This document shows, piece by piece, positions 50,243-58,345 of a stretch of DNA of 64,000 nt. The stretch spans positions 413,886 to 477,885 of the forward strand of contig NZ_WEGI01000007.1 in the NCBI RefSeq assembly GCF_009604425.1, written 5' to 3'. A program made the translations under genes and the position numbers. The stretch comes from Nocardia aurantia (lineage in GTDB: Bacteria > Actinomycetota > Actinomycetes > Mycobacteriales > Mycobacteriaceae). How positions within the stretch are numbered: position 1 is the first letter of the stretch; every line of letters begins with the position of its first letter. Under the pieces are notes generated by a model. It was not told the DNA's origin. It did not search any database and worked only from the letters and a program-made list of their open reading frames with translations.

Positions 50243-51414
50243 TGCGACGAGTGCACAGCTCGCCGCGGCCCGGCTGGCAGCAGACGATTGCCGACCAGGG
50301 CCTGGTATACGGCTCACCCGGCCGTGACACGAACGGCCGGCCCCGGCCGTACTGGGACGAATCGGTGCACTACGAGTTCGATCTCGACGAGATCCTGGCG
50401 CTGGAGGCGCAGGTCGAGGTCCTGCATTCGATGTGCCTGGACGCGATCGAGCAGATCGTGCTCACCGAGCGGTTCGCCGATTTCGGCCTGCCGCAATGGA
50501 GTTGGGGTCCGATCAAACAGTCCTGGCAGCGCAACGACCCGTACGTCTACGGCCGCTTCGACCTTCGTTACGACGGCCGCGGCCCGGCGAAACTGCTGGA
50601 GTACAACGCGGATACGCCCACCGCGCTGCTGGAGGCGGCGATCGTGCAGTGGCACTGGCTGACCGACCGCTATCCGGGCGACGATCAGTGGAACTCGCTG
50701 CACGAGAAGCTGGTTGCCCGCTGGGACGGGCTGCGCTCGCACCTCGCCCGCGCCCAGCTGCATTTCACCTGGTCCTCGGCGGACGCCAGCGGCGAGGACA
50801 ACGTCACCACCGCCTACATGCAGGAGACCGCCGCGGAGGCCGGTTTCGACACCATCGCGCTACCCATCGAGGACGTCGGCTGGGACAGCGAACTGAAGCG
50901 CTTCGTGGATCTCGCGGAGGCGCCGATCCAGTCGATCTTCAAGCTCTACCCGTGGGAGTGGGCGCTCGACGACGCGTTCGGCAAACAGATCATCGGCGAA
51001 CTGCCGCACACGATGTGGATCGAGCCGCTGTGGAAGGCCCTACTGTCGAACAAGGCGTTGCTGGCGGTGCTCTGGGAGATGTACCCGGGCCACCCGAACC
51101 TGCTGCCCGCCTACGTCGACGACCCCCACGAGCTGACCGAGTACATCAAGAAACCGAAGCTCGGCCGGGAAGGCGCCAACATGACCATCGTCGGCGCGGG
51201 CCTCGAGACGGCGACCGGCGGGGTGTACGGCGAGGAGGGCTACGTCTACCAATTGCTGGACCCGCTACCGGAATTCGACGGCATGCGACCGGTGCTCGGC
51301 GCGTGGATCGTCGGCGACGACGCCGCCGGCCTGGGCATCCGGGAGACCCCGGGCCTGATCACCGACGACGGGGCCACCTTCGTCCCGCATCGCATACCCA
51401 CAGCGAATCGCTAG
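50242..51414 (+). CDS. Glutathionylspermidine synthase-like ATP-grasp enzyme (YgiC/YjfC type)
   Basis: A 390-residue ATP-grasp amide ligase-like protein of the glutathionylspermidine synthase preATP-grasp family. Visible are YGRFDLRYDGRGPAKLLEYN, ADTPTALLEAAIVQWHWL, SIFKLYPWEWALDDAFGK, HPNLLPAYVDDP, KKPKLGREGANMTIVGAG and PVLGAWIVGDDAAGLGIRE. It lacks the amidase half of true bifunctional GspS. Mycothiol-using Actinobacteria are not expected to make glutathione, so the substrate is likely something else. The start is GTG at 50242 inside the previous stop. The DUF350 gene follows after 58 bases. Confidence 0.88.
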   Translation: MRRVHSSPRPGWQQTIADQGLVYGSPGRDTNGRPRPYWDESVHYEFDLDEILALEAQVEVLHSMCLDAIEQIVLTERFADFGLPQWSWGPIKQSWQRNDPYVYGRFDLRYDGRGPAKLLEYNADTPTALLEAAIVQWHWLTDRYPGDDQWNSLHEKLVARWDGLRSHLARAQLHFTWSSADASGEDNVTTAYMQETAAEAGFDTIALPIEDVGWDSELKRFVDLAEAPIQSIFKLYPWEWALDDAFGKQIIGELPHTMWIEPLWKALLSNKALLAVLWEMYPGHPNLLPAYVDDPHELTEYIKKPKLGREGANMTIVGAGLETATGGVYGEEGYVYQLLDPLPEFDGMRPVLGAWIVGDDAAGLGIRETPGLITDDGATFVPHRIPTANR

Positions 51415-51472
51415 GAAAGCGCTAGAGTGAGTGCGCTCGACCGCGCGCCTGCCCGACGTCCAGGAGAATGAC

Positions 51473-51922
51473 ATGGCCACGATCGCTCTCGCCCCCGGGT
51501 ACTGGGGCAATCTCGGCCATGGTGTCGGGGCCATCGCCGCGTACGCGGCCGTCGGCCTGGTGCTGATGTTGCTGGGCTTCGCCGCGCTCGACATCACCAC
51601 CCCCGGGTTGCTGCGCAAGCTGGTCGGCGCGGGGCGGCCCAACGCCAACATCATCGCCGCCGCCGGGCTGCTGGGCACGGCGATCATCGTGGTGTTCGCG
51701 ATCTACAGCTCGGGCGGCCGGCTCACCGAGGGCCTGATCTCGGCGGCGGTGTTCGGCCTGGTCGGCATCGTGGCCCAGGTGGTGTCGGCCCGGATCATGG
51801 AGCGCGCCACCGGCATCCACATCGGGAATCTGCTGCACGCCACCACATTCGTCACCGAGGCGCTGGTGGTCGCGGCCGCGCACGTGGGCATCGCCCTGGT
51901 GATCGGCGTCGCCATCGTTTAA
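51473..51922 (+). CDS. DUF350 membrane protein (YjfL type)
   Basis: A 149-residue protein with four hydrophobic segments in two similar halves, as in DUF350: AYAAVGLVLMLLGFAALDIT, ANIIAAAGLLGTAIIVVFAI, LISAAVFGLVGIVAQVVSAR and TEALVVAAAHVGIALVIGVA. DUF350 genes regularly accompany YgiC/YjfC-type ligases, so the three genes probably work together, perhaps in the envelope. ATG 51473 has AGGAG nearby. Its stop overlaps that of the convergent PHP gene in TTAA. Confidence 0.88.
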   Translation: MATIALAPGYWGNLGHGVGAIAAYAAVGLVLMLLGFAALDITTPGLLRKLVGAGRPNANIIAAAGLLGTAIIVVFAIYSSGGRLTEGLISAAVFGLVGIVAQVVSARIMERATGIHIGNLLHATTFVTEALVVAAAHVGIALVIGVAIV

Positions 51923-52947
51923 GCGTTGTCCTGGGTGAAGGCCAGCAGGTCGTCCAGGGGCCAGGTGTCGATGACTCGTTCGGGTGTGACGCCGTTGGCG
52001 AGGGCGCGCTCGCATCCGTAACCCTGCCAATCCAATTGGCCGGGGGCGTGGGCGTCGGTGTCGATGGAAAACCGGCACTCCATCTCGACGGCCAGACGGA
52101 TCAGACGGCTCGGCGGGTCGCGCCGCTCCGGGCGGCTGTTGATCTCGACCGCGGTCCCGTACCGGCGGCAGGCCTCGAACACCACCACGGCGTCGAACCG
52201 GGACTCGGGCCGGGTGCCGCGCCCGCCCTCCACCAGCCGGCCGGTGCAGTGGCCGAAAATGTCGACGTTCGGGTTCGCCACCGCGTACACCATGCGTTTG
52301 GTCATGGTCTCGCTGTCGGCACGCAGGTTGGAATGCACGCTGGCGACCACGATGTCGAGCCGTTCCAGCAACTCGGCCTGCTGATCCAGGGTCCCGTCGT
52401 CGAGGATGTCCACCTCGATGCCGGTGAGGATCCGGAACGGCGCCAGTTCCGCGTTCAGCCGCTCGATCACGTCCAGCTGGCGCCGCAACCGCTCGGCCGA
52501 CAGCCCGTTGGCCACCTTCAGCCGCGGCGAATGATCGGTCAGCGCACAGTATTCGTGCCCGAGCGCGATCGCGGTGCGCATCATCTCCTCGATCGGGCTG
52601 CCGCCGTCGGACCAGTCGGAGTGGGTGTGCAGATCGCCGCGCAACCGCTCCCGCAGCGCCTTGCCGCCGGGCCCGATCGGCTCTGCCCCCGAACGTGATT
52701 CGATCAACTTCGCCGGTACGTCACCGGCGGCGGCCGAGACGATCGCGGCCGCGGTCTTCGGCCCGATTCCCGGGAGTTCCTGCCACCGGCCGTTTTTCCG
52801 ATATTCGGTGAATTCTTCCGGCGACAGCGCGGCGACGATACCGGCCGCCCGCCGGTACGCCCGGACCCGTGCGGTCTCCGCCCGGGAGCGTTCCATCCAG
52901 AACGCGATTTCCCGCAACGCCGAGACCGTGTCGCGCTGTGCAGCCAC
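51919..52947 (-). CDS. PHP-domain hydrolase with helix-hairpin-helix region
   Basis: A 342-residue protein. The N-terminal 95 residues resemble the PolX-type helical and HhH region (REIAFWMERSRAETARVRAY; LPGIGPKTAAAIVSAAAG). The PHP domain follows with metal motifs GDLHTHSDWSDGGSPIEEM, EYCALTDHSPRL, TGIEVDIL, VVASVHSNLR, IFGHCTGR and SIDTDAHAPGQL. It lacks a polymerase part. It may be a phosphoesterase or 3'-5' exonuclease acting in DNA repair; the substrate is not known. The start is GTG. Confidence 0.87.
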   Translation of the reverse strand: MAAQRDTVSALREIAFWMERSRAETARVRAYRRAAGIVAALSPEEFTEYRKNGRWQELPGIGPKTAAAIVSAAAGDVPAKLIESRSGAEPIGPGGKALRERLRGDLHTHSDWSDGGSPIEEMMRTAIALGHEYCALTDHSPRLKVANGLSAERLRRQLDVIERLNAELAPFRILTGIEVDILDDGTLDQQAELLERLDIVVASVHSNLRADSETMTKRMVYAVANPNVDIFGHCTGRLVEGGRGTRPESRFDAVVVFEACRRYGTAVEINSRPERRDPPSRLIRLAVEMECRFSIDTDAHAPGQLDWQGYGCERALANGVTPERVIDTWPLDDLLAFTQDNA

Positions 52948-53104
52948 ACAACCAGGCTCCCATATCGGTTCCGGTTCCGGCGTCCGGATTCCGGCGACGA
53001 TTCGACCGAGATCGGCGCAGATATCCGGATTTGCCGGAAACGTCCGATCACCGAATCACATACCTGCATTCGAATATGTCATTGCCATATCTGGGAATTG
53101 CAAT

Positions 53105-53115
53105 CAAGTTACTTG
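53105..53115. promoter_or_regulatory. Small palindrome upstream of the PF10118 gene
   Basis: CAAGT-t-ACTTG lies 58 bases before the ATG at 53173, in an unusually AT-rich stretch (about 53060-53150). It also contains ATTGC/GCAAT repeats. It may be a repressor site; no regulator gene is adjacent. Confidence 0.35.
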
Positions 53116-53172
53116 CTACCATCGCTTCTCTCAAACTGAGAATCCTATTCTCCGCGCCGTGATGGGACTGTT

Positions 53173-54036
53173 ATGTTCAAGCCCGATCCGCGCCGGCTCA
53201 AACCCCGGCGCACCACCTTCGACTGGAATCACACCCCGCTGTACTGGATCCCCGGCGAGCCGACCGCCACTCATGTCGTCAACGCCCTGCACCTGCTGCT
53301 CCCGCCCGGGGAGCGATGGTTCATCGACGTGTTCCGTGAAGCGTTGCCGCTGGTCCGCGACGCGGATCTGGAGGCCCTGATGAAGGGGTTCATGGGCCAG
53401 GAGGGCACCCACAGCGTCCAGCACGCCGTCGTCCTGGACCGCCTCGCCGAGGCCGGACTCGACAGCCGGCCGTTCGTCGACCGACTGGAACAGGTCTTCC
53501 AAGGTCCCCTGGGCCACCACCGGCCGCGCTGGCTGCCGATACCGCGCCGGGAGTGGCTGAGACTTCGGCTGTCCGTCATCGCCGCGATCGAGCACTACAC
53601 CGCCGTCCTCGGCGACTGGATCCTCGGGGCCCGCGCCTTCGAACAGGCCGGCGCCGACCCCACCATGCTCGACCTGCTGCGCTGGCACGGCGCCGAGGAG
53701 GTCGAGCACCGCGCGGTGGCCTACGACGTCTTCCGCCACCTCGGCGGACGCGGTCCCGCCCGCTACGCCCGCCGCGTCGCCGGTTTCGCGATCGCCACGC
53801 CGATGCTGCTGTGGTTCTGGTTCTGGGGCGCCGCCTACCTCATGGACGCCGACCCGCAGCGGCCCGGCGGGAAATACCTTGTGTCCGACCACAATCGCGC
53901 GGTCCGCAAAGGACTGTTACCGAGCTGGCGCCGACTCGGCGCCGCCGTCCCCCGCTATCTACACCCCGGATTCCATCCCGACCGGGAGGGCTCGATGGAA
54001 TCAGCCCTCACATATCTCGCCGATCGTCAACGCTGA
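53173..54036 (+). CDS. PF10118 family predicted metal-dependent hydrolase
   Basis: A 287-residue protein of the PF10118 family, which has a ferritin-like arrangement of metal residues. It shows NALHLLLPPGERWFIDVFRE, MKGFMGQEGTHSVQH (E and H), SVIAAIEHYTAVLGDWIL, and LLRWHGAEEVEHRAVAYDVF (H, E, E, H), which fit a di-metal site, and a hydrophobic segment TPMLLWFWFWGAAYL. The true reaction is unknown. It starts at ATG 53173. The stop overlaps the convergent mutM end by 10 bases. Confidence 0.87.
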   Translation: MFKPDPRRLKPRRTTFDWNHTPLYWIPGEPTATHVVNALHLLLPPGERWFIDVFREALPLVRDADLEALMKGFMGQEGTHSVQHAVVLDRLAEAGLDSRPFVDRLEQVFQGPLGHHRPRWLPIPRREWLRLRLSVIAAIEHYTAVLGDWILGARAFEQAGADPTMLDLLRWHGAEEVEHRAVAYDVFRHLGGRGPARYARRVAGFAIATPMLLWFWFWGAAYLMDADPQRPGGKYLVSDHNRAVRKGLLPSWRRLGAAVPRYLHPGFHPDREGSMESALTYLADRQR

Positions 54037-54905
54037 CGCTGACACCGCGGACAGTAATACGACGATCGATTCATGAACTTCTCGCGCAGGATTGCCGTAC
54101 CGCACCGTCCACACGGCTCTCCCGCGAGACCGTAAGCATTCAGCGAACGCGAGAAATATCCGGAATTCCCGTTCACATTCACATACATCGCATCGAACGA
54201 GGTGCCGCCCGCCACAAGCGCCTCCGTCATGACCTCCCGAGCGGCCGCAACGAGTTTCGACGCCGCGGGACGGCTCAATTCACACGCCGGCCGGCCGGGA
54301 TGAATTCGCGCGCGCCACAACGATTCGTCGGCATAGATGTTGCCGATGCCGGAGATCACGGTCTGATCCAGCAGGACCCGCTTGATCTCGGACTGCTTGC
54401 CGCGCAACACCTTCAGGACCGCACCGGCGTCGAATGCCGGGTCCAGCGGGTCGCGCGCGATGTGCGCCACCGCCTCCGGCACCACGGTGCCGTCGACCTC
54501 GACCAGCGGGTGCAGGGCCCAGCCACCGAAGGTGCGCTGATCCACGAACCGCAACTGCGCGCCGGAATCGAGCGTGGCGACGATGTGCGCGTGCTTCTCC
54601 AGCGGCGCGTCGCCCGGTTGCACCAGCATCTGGCCGCTCATCCCCAGATGGACGACCAGGGCCTCGTCGGCGGCGGCCCAGGCCCCGCCCGGCTGCGGCT
54701 CGTCCAGGGTCAGCCAGAGGAATTTGCCGCGCCGCTCGGCGGACCGGACCCGCAGGCCGGCCAGTCGGGCCGCGAGATCGTCGCCGCCGGGCAGATGCCG
54801 GCGCACCGATCGGGGATGCTTCACGGTGACGGCCTCGATGACGTGGCCGGCCACATGGTCGAGGAGTCCGCGCCGGACGGTCTCCACCTCGGGCAGTTCG
54901 GGCAA
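54027..54905 (-). CDS. mutM: Formamidopyrimidine-DNA glycosylase MutM/Fpg
   Basis: Base-excision repair enzyme that removes 8-oxoguanine and formamidopyrimidines. It has 292 residues. The N-terminus (M)PELPEVETVRRGLLDH gives the catalytic Pro and Glu. ISGIGNIYADESLWRARIHP is the H2TH region. The zinc finger is CGRCGTAILREKF...YYCPRCQ with four Cys. The start is TTG at 54905, one base after the rnc stop, so translation is coupled to rnc. Confidence 0.96.
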   Translation of the reverse strand: MPELPEVETVRRGLLDHVAGHVIEAVTVKHPRSVRRHLPGGDDLAARLAGLRVRSAERRGKFLWLTLDEPQPGGAWAAADEALVVHLGMSGQMLVQPGDAPLEKHAHIVATLDSGAQLRFVDQRTFGGWALHPLVEVDGTVVPEAVAHIARDPLDPAFDAGAVLKVLRGKQSEIKRVLLDQTVISGIGNIYADESLWRARIHPGRPACELSRPAASKLVAAAREVMTEALVAGGTSFDAMYVNVNGNSGYFSRSLNAYGLAGEPCGRCGTAILREKFMNRSSYYCPRCQRQR

Positions 54906-54906
54906 G

Positions 54907-55644
54907 CTACCCCTCGTCGTTCAGCGCCTGCCAGGCGGCGCCCGCGGCCTTCTGCTCCGCGTCCTTCTTGGACCGGCCCACGCCGGTGCCGTACCCACGA
55001 CCACTGATCACCGCGGTGGCGGTGAACTCCTTGTCGTGGTCGGGGCCGGTGGAGGTGATCTCGTAGGCGGGCACGCCGAGACCGCGCGCGGCGGTGAGCT
55101 CCTGCAGGCTGGTCTTCCAGTCCAGCCCGGCGCCCATCCGCGGACCGCGCTCGAGCAGTGCGGCGAACAGCCGCAGCACGACGCCGCGGGCCACCTCGAT
55201 GCCGTGCTCCAGATGGACGGCGCCGAGCAGCGCCTCCATCCCGTCGGCGAGGATGCTGGGCTTGTCGCGGCCGCCGGTGAGCTCCTCACCCTTGCCGAGC
55301 AGCAGGTAGCGGCCGAGGCCGCCTTCGGCGCCGAGGCCGCGGGCGACCTCCGCCAGCGCGTTCATCTGGACCACGCTCGCGCGCAGCTTGGCGAGCTCGC
55401 CCTCGGACTTGTCCGGGTGCTCCAGATACAGACGCTCGGTGATGCTCAGGCCGAGCACCGAGTCGCCCAGAAATTCCAGTCGCTCGTTGGTCGGCAGACC
55501 ACCGTTCTCGTATGCGTACGAACGATGCGTCAATGCCAGCCGGAGCAGGTCCGGGCGCAGATCGACGCCCAGCGCCGCCAGCAGGCTGGAATGATCAGCG
55601 GCCTCGCCGACGGCTGGTGCGTCCGCTGCGTCCTTGGCCGTCAC
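54907..55644 (-). CDS. rnc: Ribonuclease III
   Basis: Double-strand RNA endonuclease for rRNA and mRNA processing, 245 residues. The signature NERLEFLGDSVLGLSITERL holds the metal-binding acidic residues, with DGMEALLGAVHLEHG as the second site. The C-terminal double-strand RNA-binding domain includes DWKTSLQELTAARGLGVPAY and GRSKKDAEQKAAGAAWQAL. It lies 22 bases after rpmF and one base before mutM, the standard actinobacterial operon. Confidence 0.96.
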   Translation of the reverse strand: MTAKDAADAPAVGEAADHSSLLAALGVDLRPDLLRLALTHRSYAYENGGLPTNERLEFLGDSVLGLSITERLYLEHPDKSEGELAKLRASVVQMNALAEVARGLGAEGGLGRYLLLGKGEELTGGRDKPSILADGMEALLGAVHLEHGIEVARGVVLRLFAALLERGPRMGAGLDWKTSLQELTAARGLGVPAYEITSTGPDHDKEFTATAVISGRGYGTGVGRSKKDAEQKAAGAAWQALNDEG

Positions 55645-55666
55645 GTCGGGCTACCGGGTGAGCAGA

Positions 55667-55849
55667 TCAGACGGCCGGAGCGACCTGGCGGCCCTTGTAG
55701 GTACCGCAGTTCGGGCAGGCCGTGTGCGGCAGGGTCGGCTGGCCGCAGGCGCGGTTGGGGCACGTCACCAGAGTGGGGGCGGTGGCCTTCCACTGGCTGC
55801 GCCGCGAGCGGGTGTTGGAACGAGACATCCGGCGCTTCGGAACGGCCAC
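55667..55849 (-). CDS. rpmF: 50S ribosomal protein L32
   Basis: A 60-residue ribosomal protein, MAVPKRRMSRSNTRSRRSQW at the start. Four Cys (30, 35, 45, 48; CPNRACG and CPNCG) form a zinc ribbon, so this is the zinc-binding (C+) form. It starts at a GTG and lies between the DUF177 gene and rnc. Confidence 0.95.
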   Translation of the reverse strand: MAVPKRRMSRSNTRSRRSQWKATAPTLVTCPNRACGQPTLPHTACPNCGTYKGRQVAPAV

Positions 55850-55926
55850 GACTGTTTCTCCTCTGGGTCACACGCGTCCGGCCGCTACGGCCGGACGCGG
55901 AACTGTATCAGTGTCGGTCTGGGGTC

Positions 55927-56532
55927 TTACTCTGCTGCGGCGTCCCCGGACGCCGATGCGGGCGAGTCGGCCGCGAAATTCGCGAGACCCGCCCAGCGAG
56001 GGTCAAGTATCTCATGACTGTGATCCGAACCCGCAATCGCCATCCGAACCCCGCATTCCGGGCACAGTCCGGCACAGTCCGGTTCGCACAGCGGTTGCAG
56101 CGGCAGTTCGAGACCGGCCGCGTCGACGACCACCGGTTCCAGGTCGATCAGATCGTCGACCAGCCGGTAGATCTCGTCCTCCTCGGTGGTCTGCTCGGTC
56201 GCGCTGTTCGGATAGGCGAACAGTTCCGTGAGCTCCAGCTCGAGGTGGTCGGTGAACTGTTCCAGGCATCGGGAGCACTCCCCCGCGATCGGCCCGGACG
56301 CCGTGCCGGTGACCAGCACACCCTCCGAGACCGCCTGCAGGGTCAGGTCCAGCCGGACCTCGGCGCCGGCCGGGATGTTGACCAGGTCGAGCCCGATCTT
56401 GTCCGGCAGGACGACGGTCCGCTGGATCTCACGGCGCGAGCCCGGAGCGCGTCCGAGGCTGCGCGTGTCCAGCACGAAGCCCGCGTCCGTCTGGGTACGA
56501 CGACGCGAACCGGAACCGGTAGCGGCAGGCAT
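55927..56532 (-). CDS. DUF177 (YceD-type) protein
   Basis: A 201-residue protein of the DUF177 family, almost always encoded before rpmF and linked to 23S rRNA processing or accumulation in bacteria and plants. Features: GFVLDTRSLGRAPGSRREIQ, LTLQAVSEGVLVTGTASGPI, then GECSRCLEQF and LCEPDCAGLCPECG, giving two Cys clusters that may bind zinc. Downstream is rpmF after 77 bases. Confidence 0.9.
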   Translation of the reverse strand: MPAATGSGSRRRTQTDAGFVLDTRSLGRAPGSRREIQRTVVLPDKIGLDLVNIPAGAEVRLDLTLQAVSEGVLVTGTASGPIAGECSRCLEQFTDHLELELTELFAYPNSATEQTTEEDEIYRLVDDLIDLEPVVVDAAGLELPLQPLCEPDCAGLCPECGVRMAIAGSDHSHEILDPRWAGLANFAADSPASASGDAAAE

Positions 56533-56618
56533 CAGGAACTACTCTCACTCATGCGAAACGGGAATGGACAACCACTCCACAGTACATCTCATGCGGTCTT
56601 CGGCATAAATCGCCGGGA

Positions 56619-57365
56619 TCAGGACCGGAACTCGGCGGCGTAGTCCGGGATGGTCGTGCCGGAACGCAGTTGCTGACGGCCGCGGCCGACCGTGCGCAAC
56701 GCACCGTGCAGGGTGTCCTCGAATTCGGCGAGTTTGGTGTCGACGTATCGGTCGCAGTCGGTCCGCAACCGCTCCGACTCGGCCTGGGCCGCGTCGAGCA
56801 GCCGGGCCGATTCCGCGTGTGCTGCCCGGACGACCTCGATCTGCGAGATCAGCCGCTGCTGTTCGGCGACGCCCTCCGCGACCGACCGGTCGTAGGACGC
56901 CTGACCGGCCGCGATCATCCGCTCCGAATCCTGGCGGGCGCGCCCGGCGAGCGACTCGTACTCGGCCTTGCCCTCGGCGACCACCCGGTCCGCCTCGGAC
57001 TGCGCGGCGGCGAGCAGCCGGTCGGCGTGCGCGCGGGCCTCCGCGACCATCCGGTCGGCGTGGGCCTTGGCATCGGCGAGGATGCGATCGGCCTCCTCGC
57101 GAGCGCCGGTGACGGTCTGCTCGGCCGTCTCGGTGGCGGTGGCGACGGCCGTCTCGGCGACCGTCCGGGCGTCGGAGACGATCTTGTCGCGATGATCGAG
57201 CACGTCCTGCGCGTCGTCGACCTCGCCGGGCAGCGCCTCGCGCACATCGTCCAGGAGTTCGAGGACCTCGCCGCGCGGAATGATGCAGTTACGGGTGGGC
57301 GGGATACCGCGCGCCTCTTCGACAATCGCCACCAGTTCGTCGAGCGCCTCGAATACGCGATACAT
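56619..57365 (-). CDS. sepIVA: SepIVA/DivIVA-like coiled-coil septum protein
   Basis: A 248-residue protein similar to mycobacterial SepIVA (Rv2927c), a cell-division factor. MYRVFEALDELVAIVEEARG is the DivIVA-like N-terminus, then LELLDDVREALPGEVDDAQD and a long coiled coil with repeating ADAKAHADRMVAEARAHADR units. ATG 57365 is chosen by homology; the frame is open upstream. It is first of the sepIVA-DUF177-rpmF-rnc-mutM gene line. Confidence 0.9.
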   Translation of the reverse strand: MYRVFEALDELVAIVEEARGIPPTRNCIIPRGEVLELLDDVREALPGEVDDAQDVLDHRDKIVSDARTVAETAVATATETAEQTVTGAREEADRILADAKAHADRMVAEARAHADRLLAAAQSEADRVVAEGKAEYESLAGRARQDSERMIAAGQASYDRSVAEGVAEQQRLISQIEVVRAAHAESARLLDAAQAESERLRTDCDRYVDTKLAEFEDTLHGALRTVGRGRQQLRSGTTIPDYAAEFRS

Positions 57366-57635
57366 CCCTGCTGACCCCACTCTCGTGCCCGATCGTAGAC
57401 GGCGCAGTAACGCCACCGTCGTGTTGCAGCTTGACTGCCAGTCTGCCCTCGGGACGATCACTTGCCCAGTGCGCTGCCGGTGTGTCGTGCAGTGTTTCCC
57501 ATGCCACACAAATCAAGTGGAGGAAATATCTCCGTTTGGTGTTATCTTTGTTACCGGCGATAGAGAGCCGACCGCGGCCCGGAACAATCGGAACCCGGCA
57601 GCGGCCCGCAGGCGAACGTTCCGATCGGAAAGACG

Positions 57636-58292
57636 ATGGCGGTCTTGTTCCCGGTAGTCCCGGGCTGGTGGATGAGTCCACAGCCCGTCACGGACGTCCC
57701 TTCCGGCACCACGGAGGCATCGACGATCACCGATCGTCTGGTCGCCGCCGCCGACTCGACCGCCGATCGTCTCGCGGCCGCCGCCGATTCCACCGTCGAC
57801 CGGCTCGCCGCGGCCGCCGACTCCACGGTGGACCGCCTGGCCGCGGTCGCCGACTCCACCGCCGAGGCCACGCCGCGCCTGCTCACCAGGTTCGGCGGCT
57901 GGCTGCGCAGCGAGCACTGGCTGCCCCAGCTGATCCGGTTCGCCCTGGTCGGCGGTTTCAGCAACATCGGCTACTTCCTGCTGTTCATGGCCTGCTACGC
58001 CGAAGGCCCGCAGCTGGCCAACCTGACCGGTTCGGTGGTCAGTACCGCGCTGGCCAACGAACTGCACCGCCGCCTCACCTTCCACGCCTCCGACCGGGTC
58101 GGTTGGTTCACCGCGCAACTCGAGGGCGGTGGCCTGGCGCTGGCCGGCCTCGCGATCTCGTCGGCCGCGCTGGCCGGGCTGGACTACGTGGCCCCCGGTC
58201 TCAGCGACACCGCGGAGGCCGCCGCGGTCATCGCCATCACCGCCGCCGTCGGCACGCTGCGCTTCATCACCCTGCGATTCTGGGTCTTCTGA
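57636..58292 (+). CDS. GtrA-family membrane protein with N-terminal repeat
   Basis: A 218-residue protein. The C-terminal two thirds form a GtrA domain with four membrane helices: LPQLIRFALVGGFSNIGYFL, LANLTGSVVSTALANELHRR and the end TLRFITLRFWVF. GtrA proteins help move polyprenyl-linked sugars across the membrane. The N-terminus has four copies of an 11-residue repeat, RLxAAADSTxD (residues 34-77), coded by 33-base near-identical units, likely an amphipathic helix. ATG 57636 has GGAAAG upstream. It is divergent from sepIVA. Confidence 0.86.
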   Translation: MAVLFPVVPGWWMSPQPVTDVPSGTTEASTITDRLVAAADSTADRLAAAADSTVDRLAAAADSTVDRLAAVADSTAEATPRLLTRFGGWLRSEHWLPQLIRFALVGGFSNIGYFLLFMACYAEGPQLANLTGSVVSTALANELHRRLTFHASDRVGWFTAQLEGGGLALAGLAISSAALAGLDYVAPGLSDTAEAAAVIAITAAVGTLRFITLRFWVF

Positions 58293-58345
58293 AACCGCCC
58301 GCCGGGTGCGAGGCCCGGCACGGTGTGCGGCTGTGACCTGGTCGG

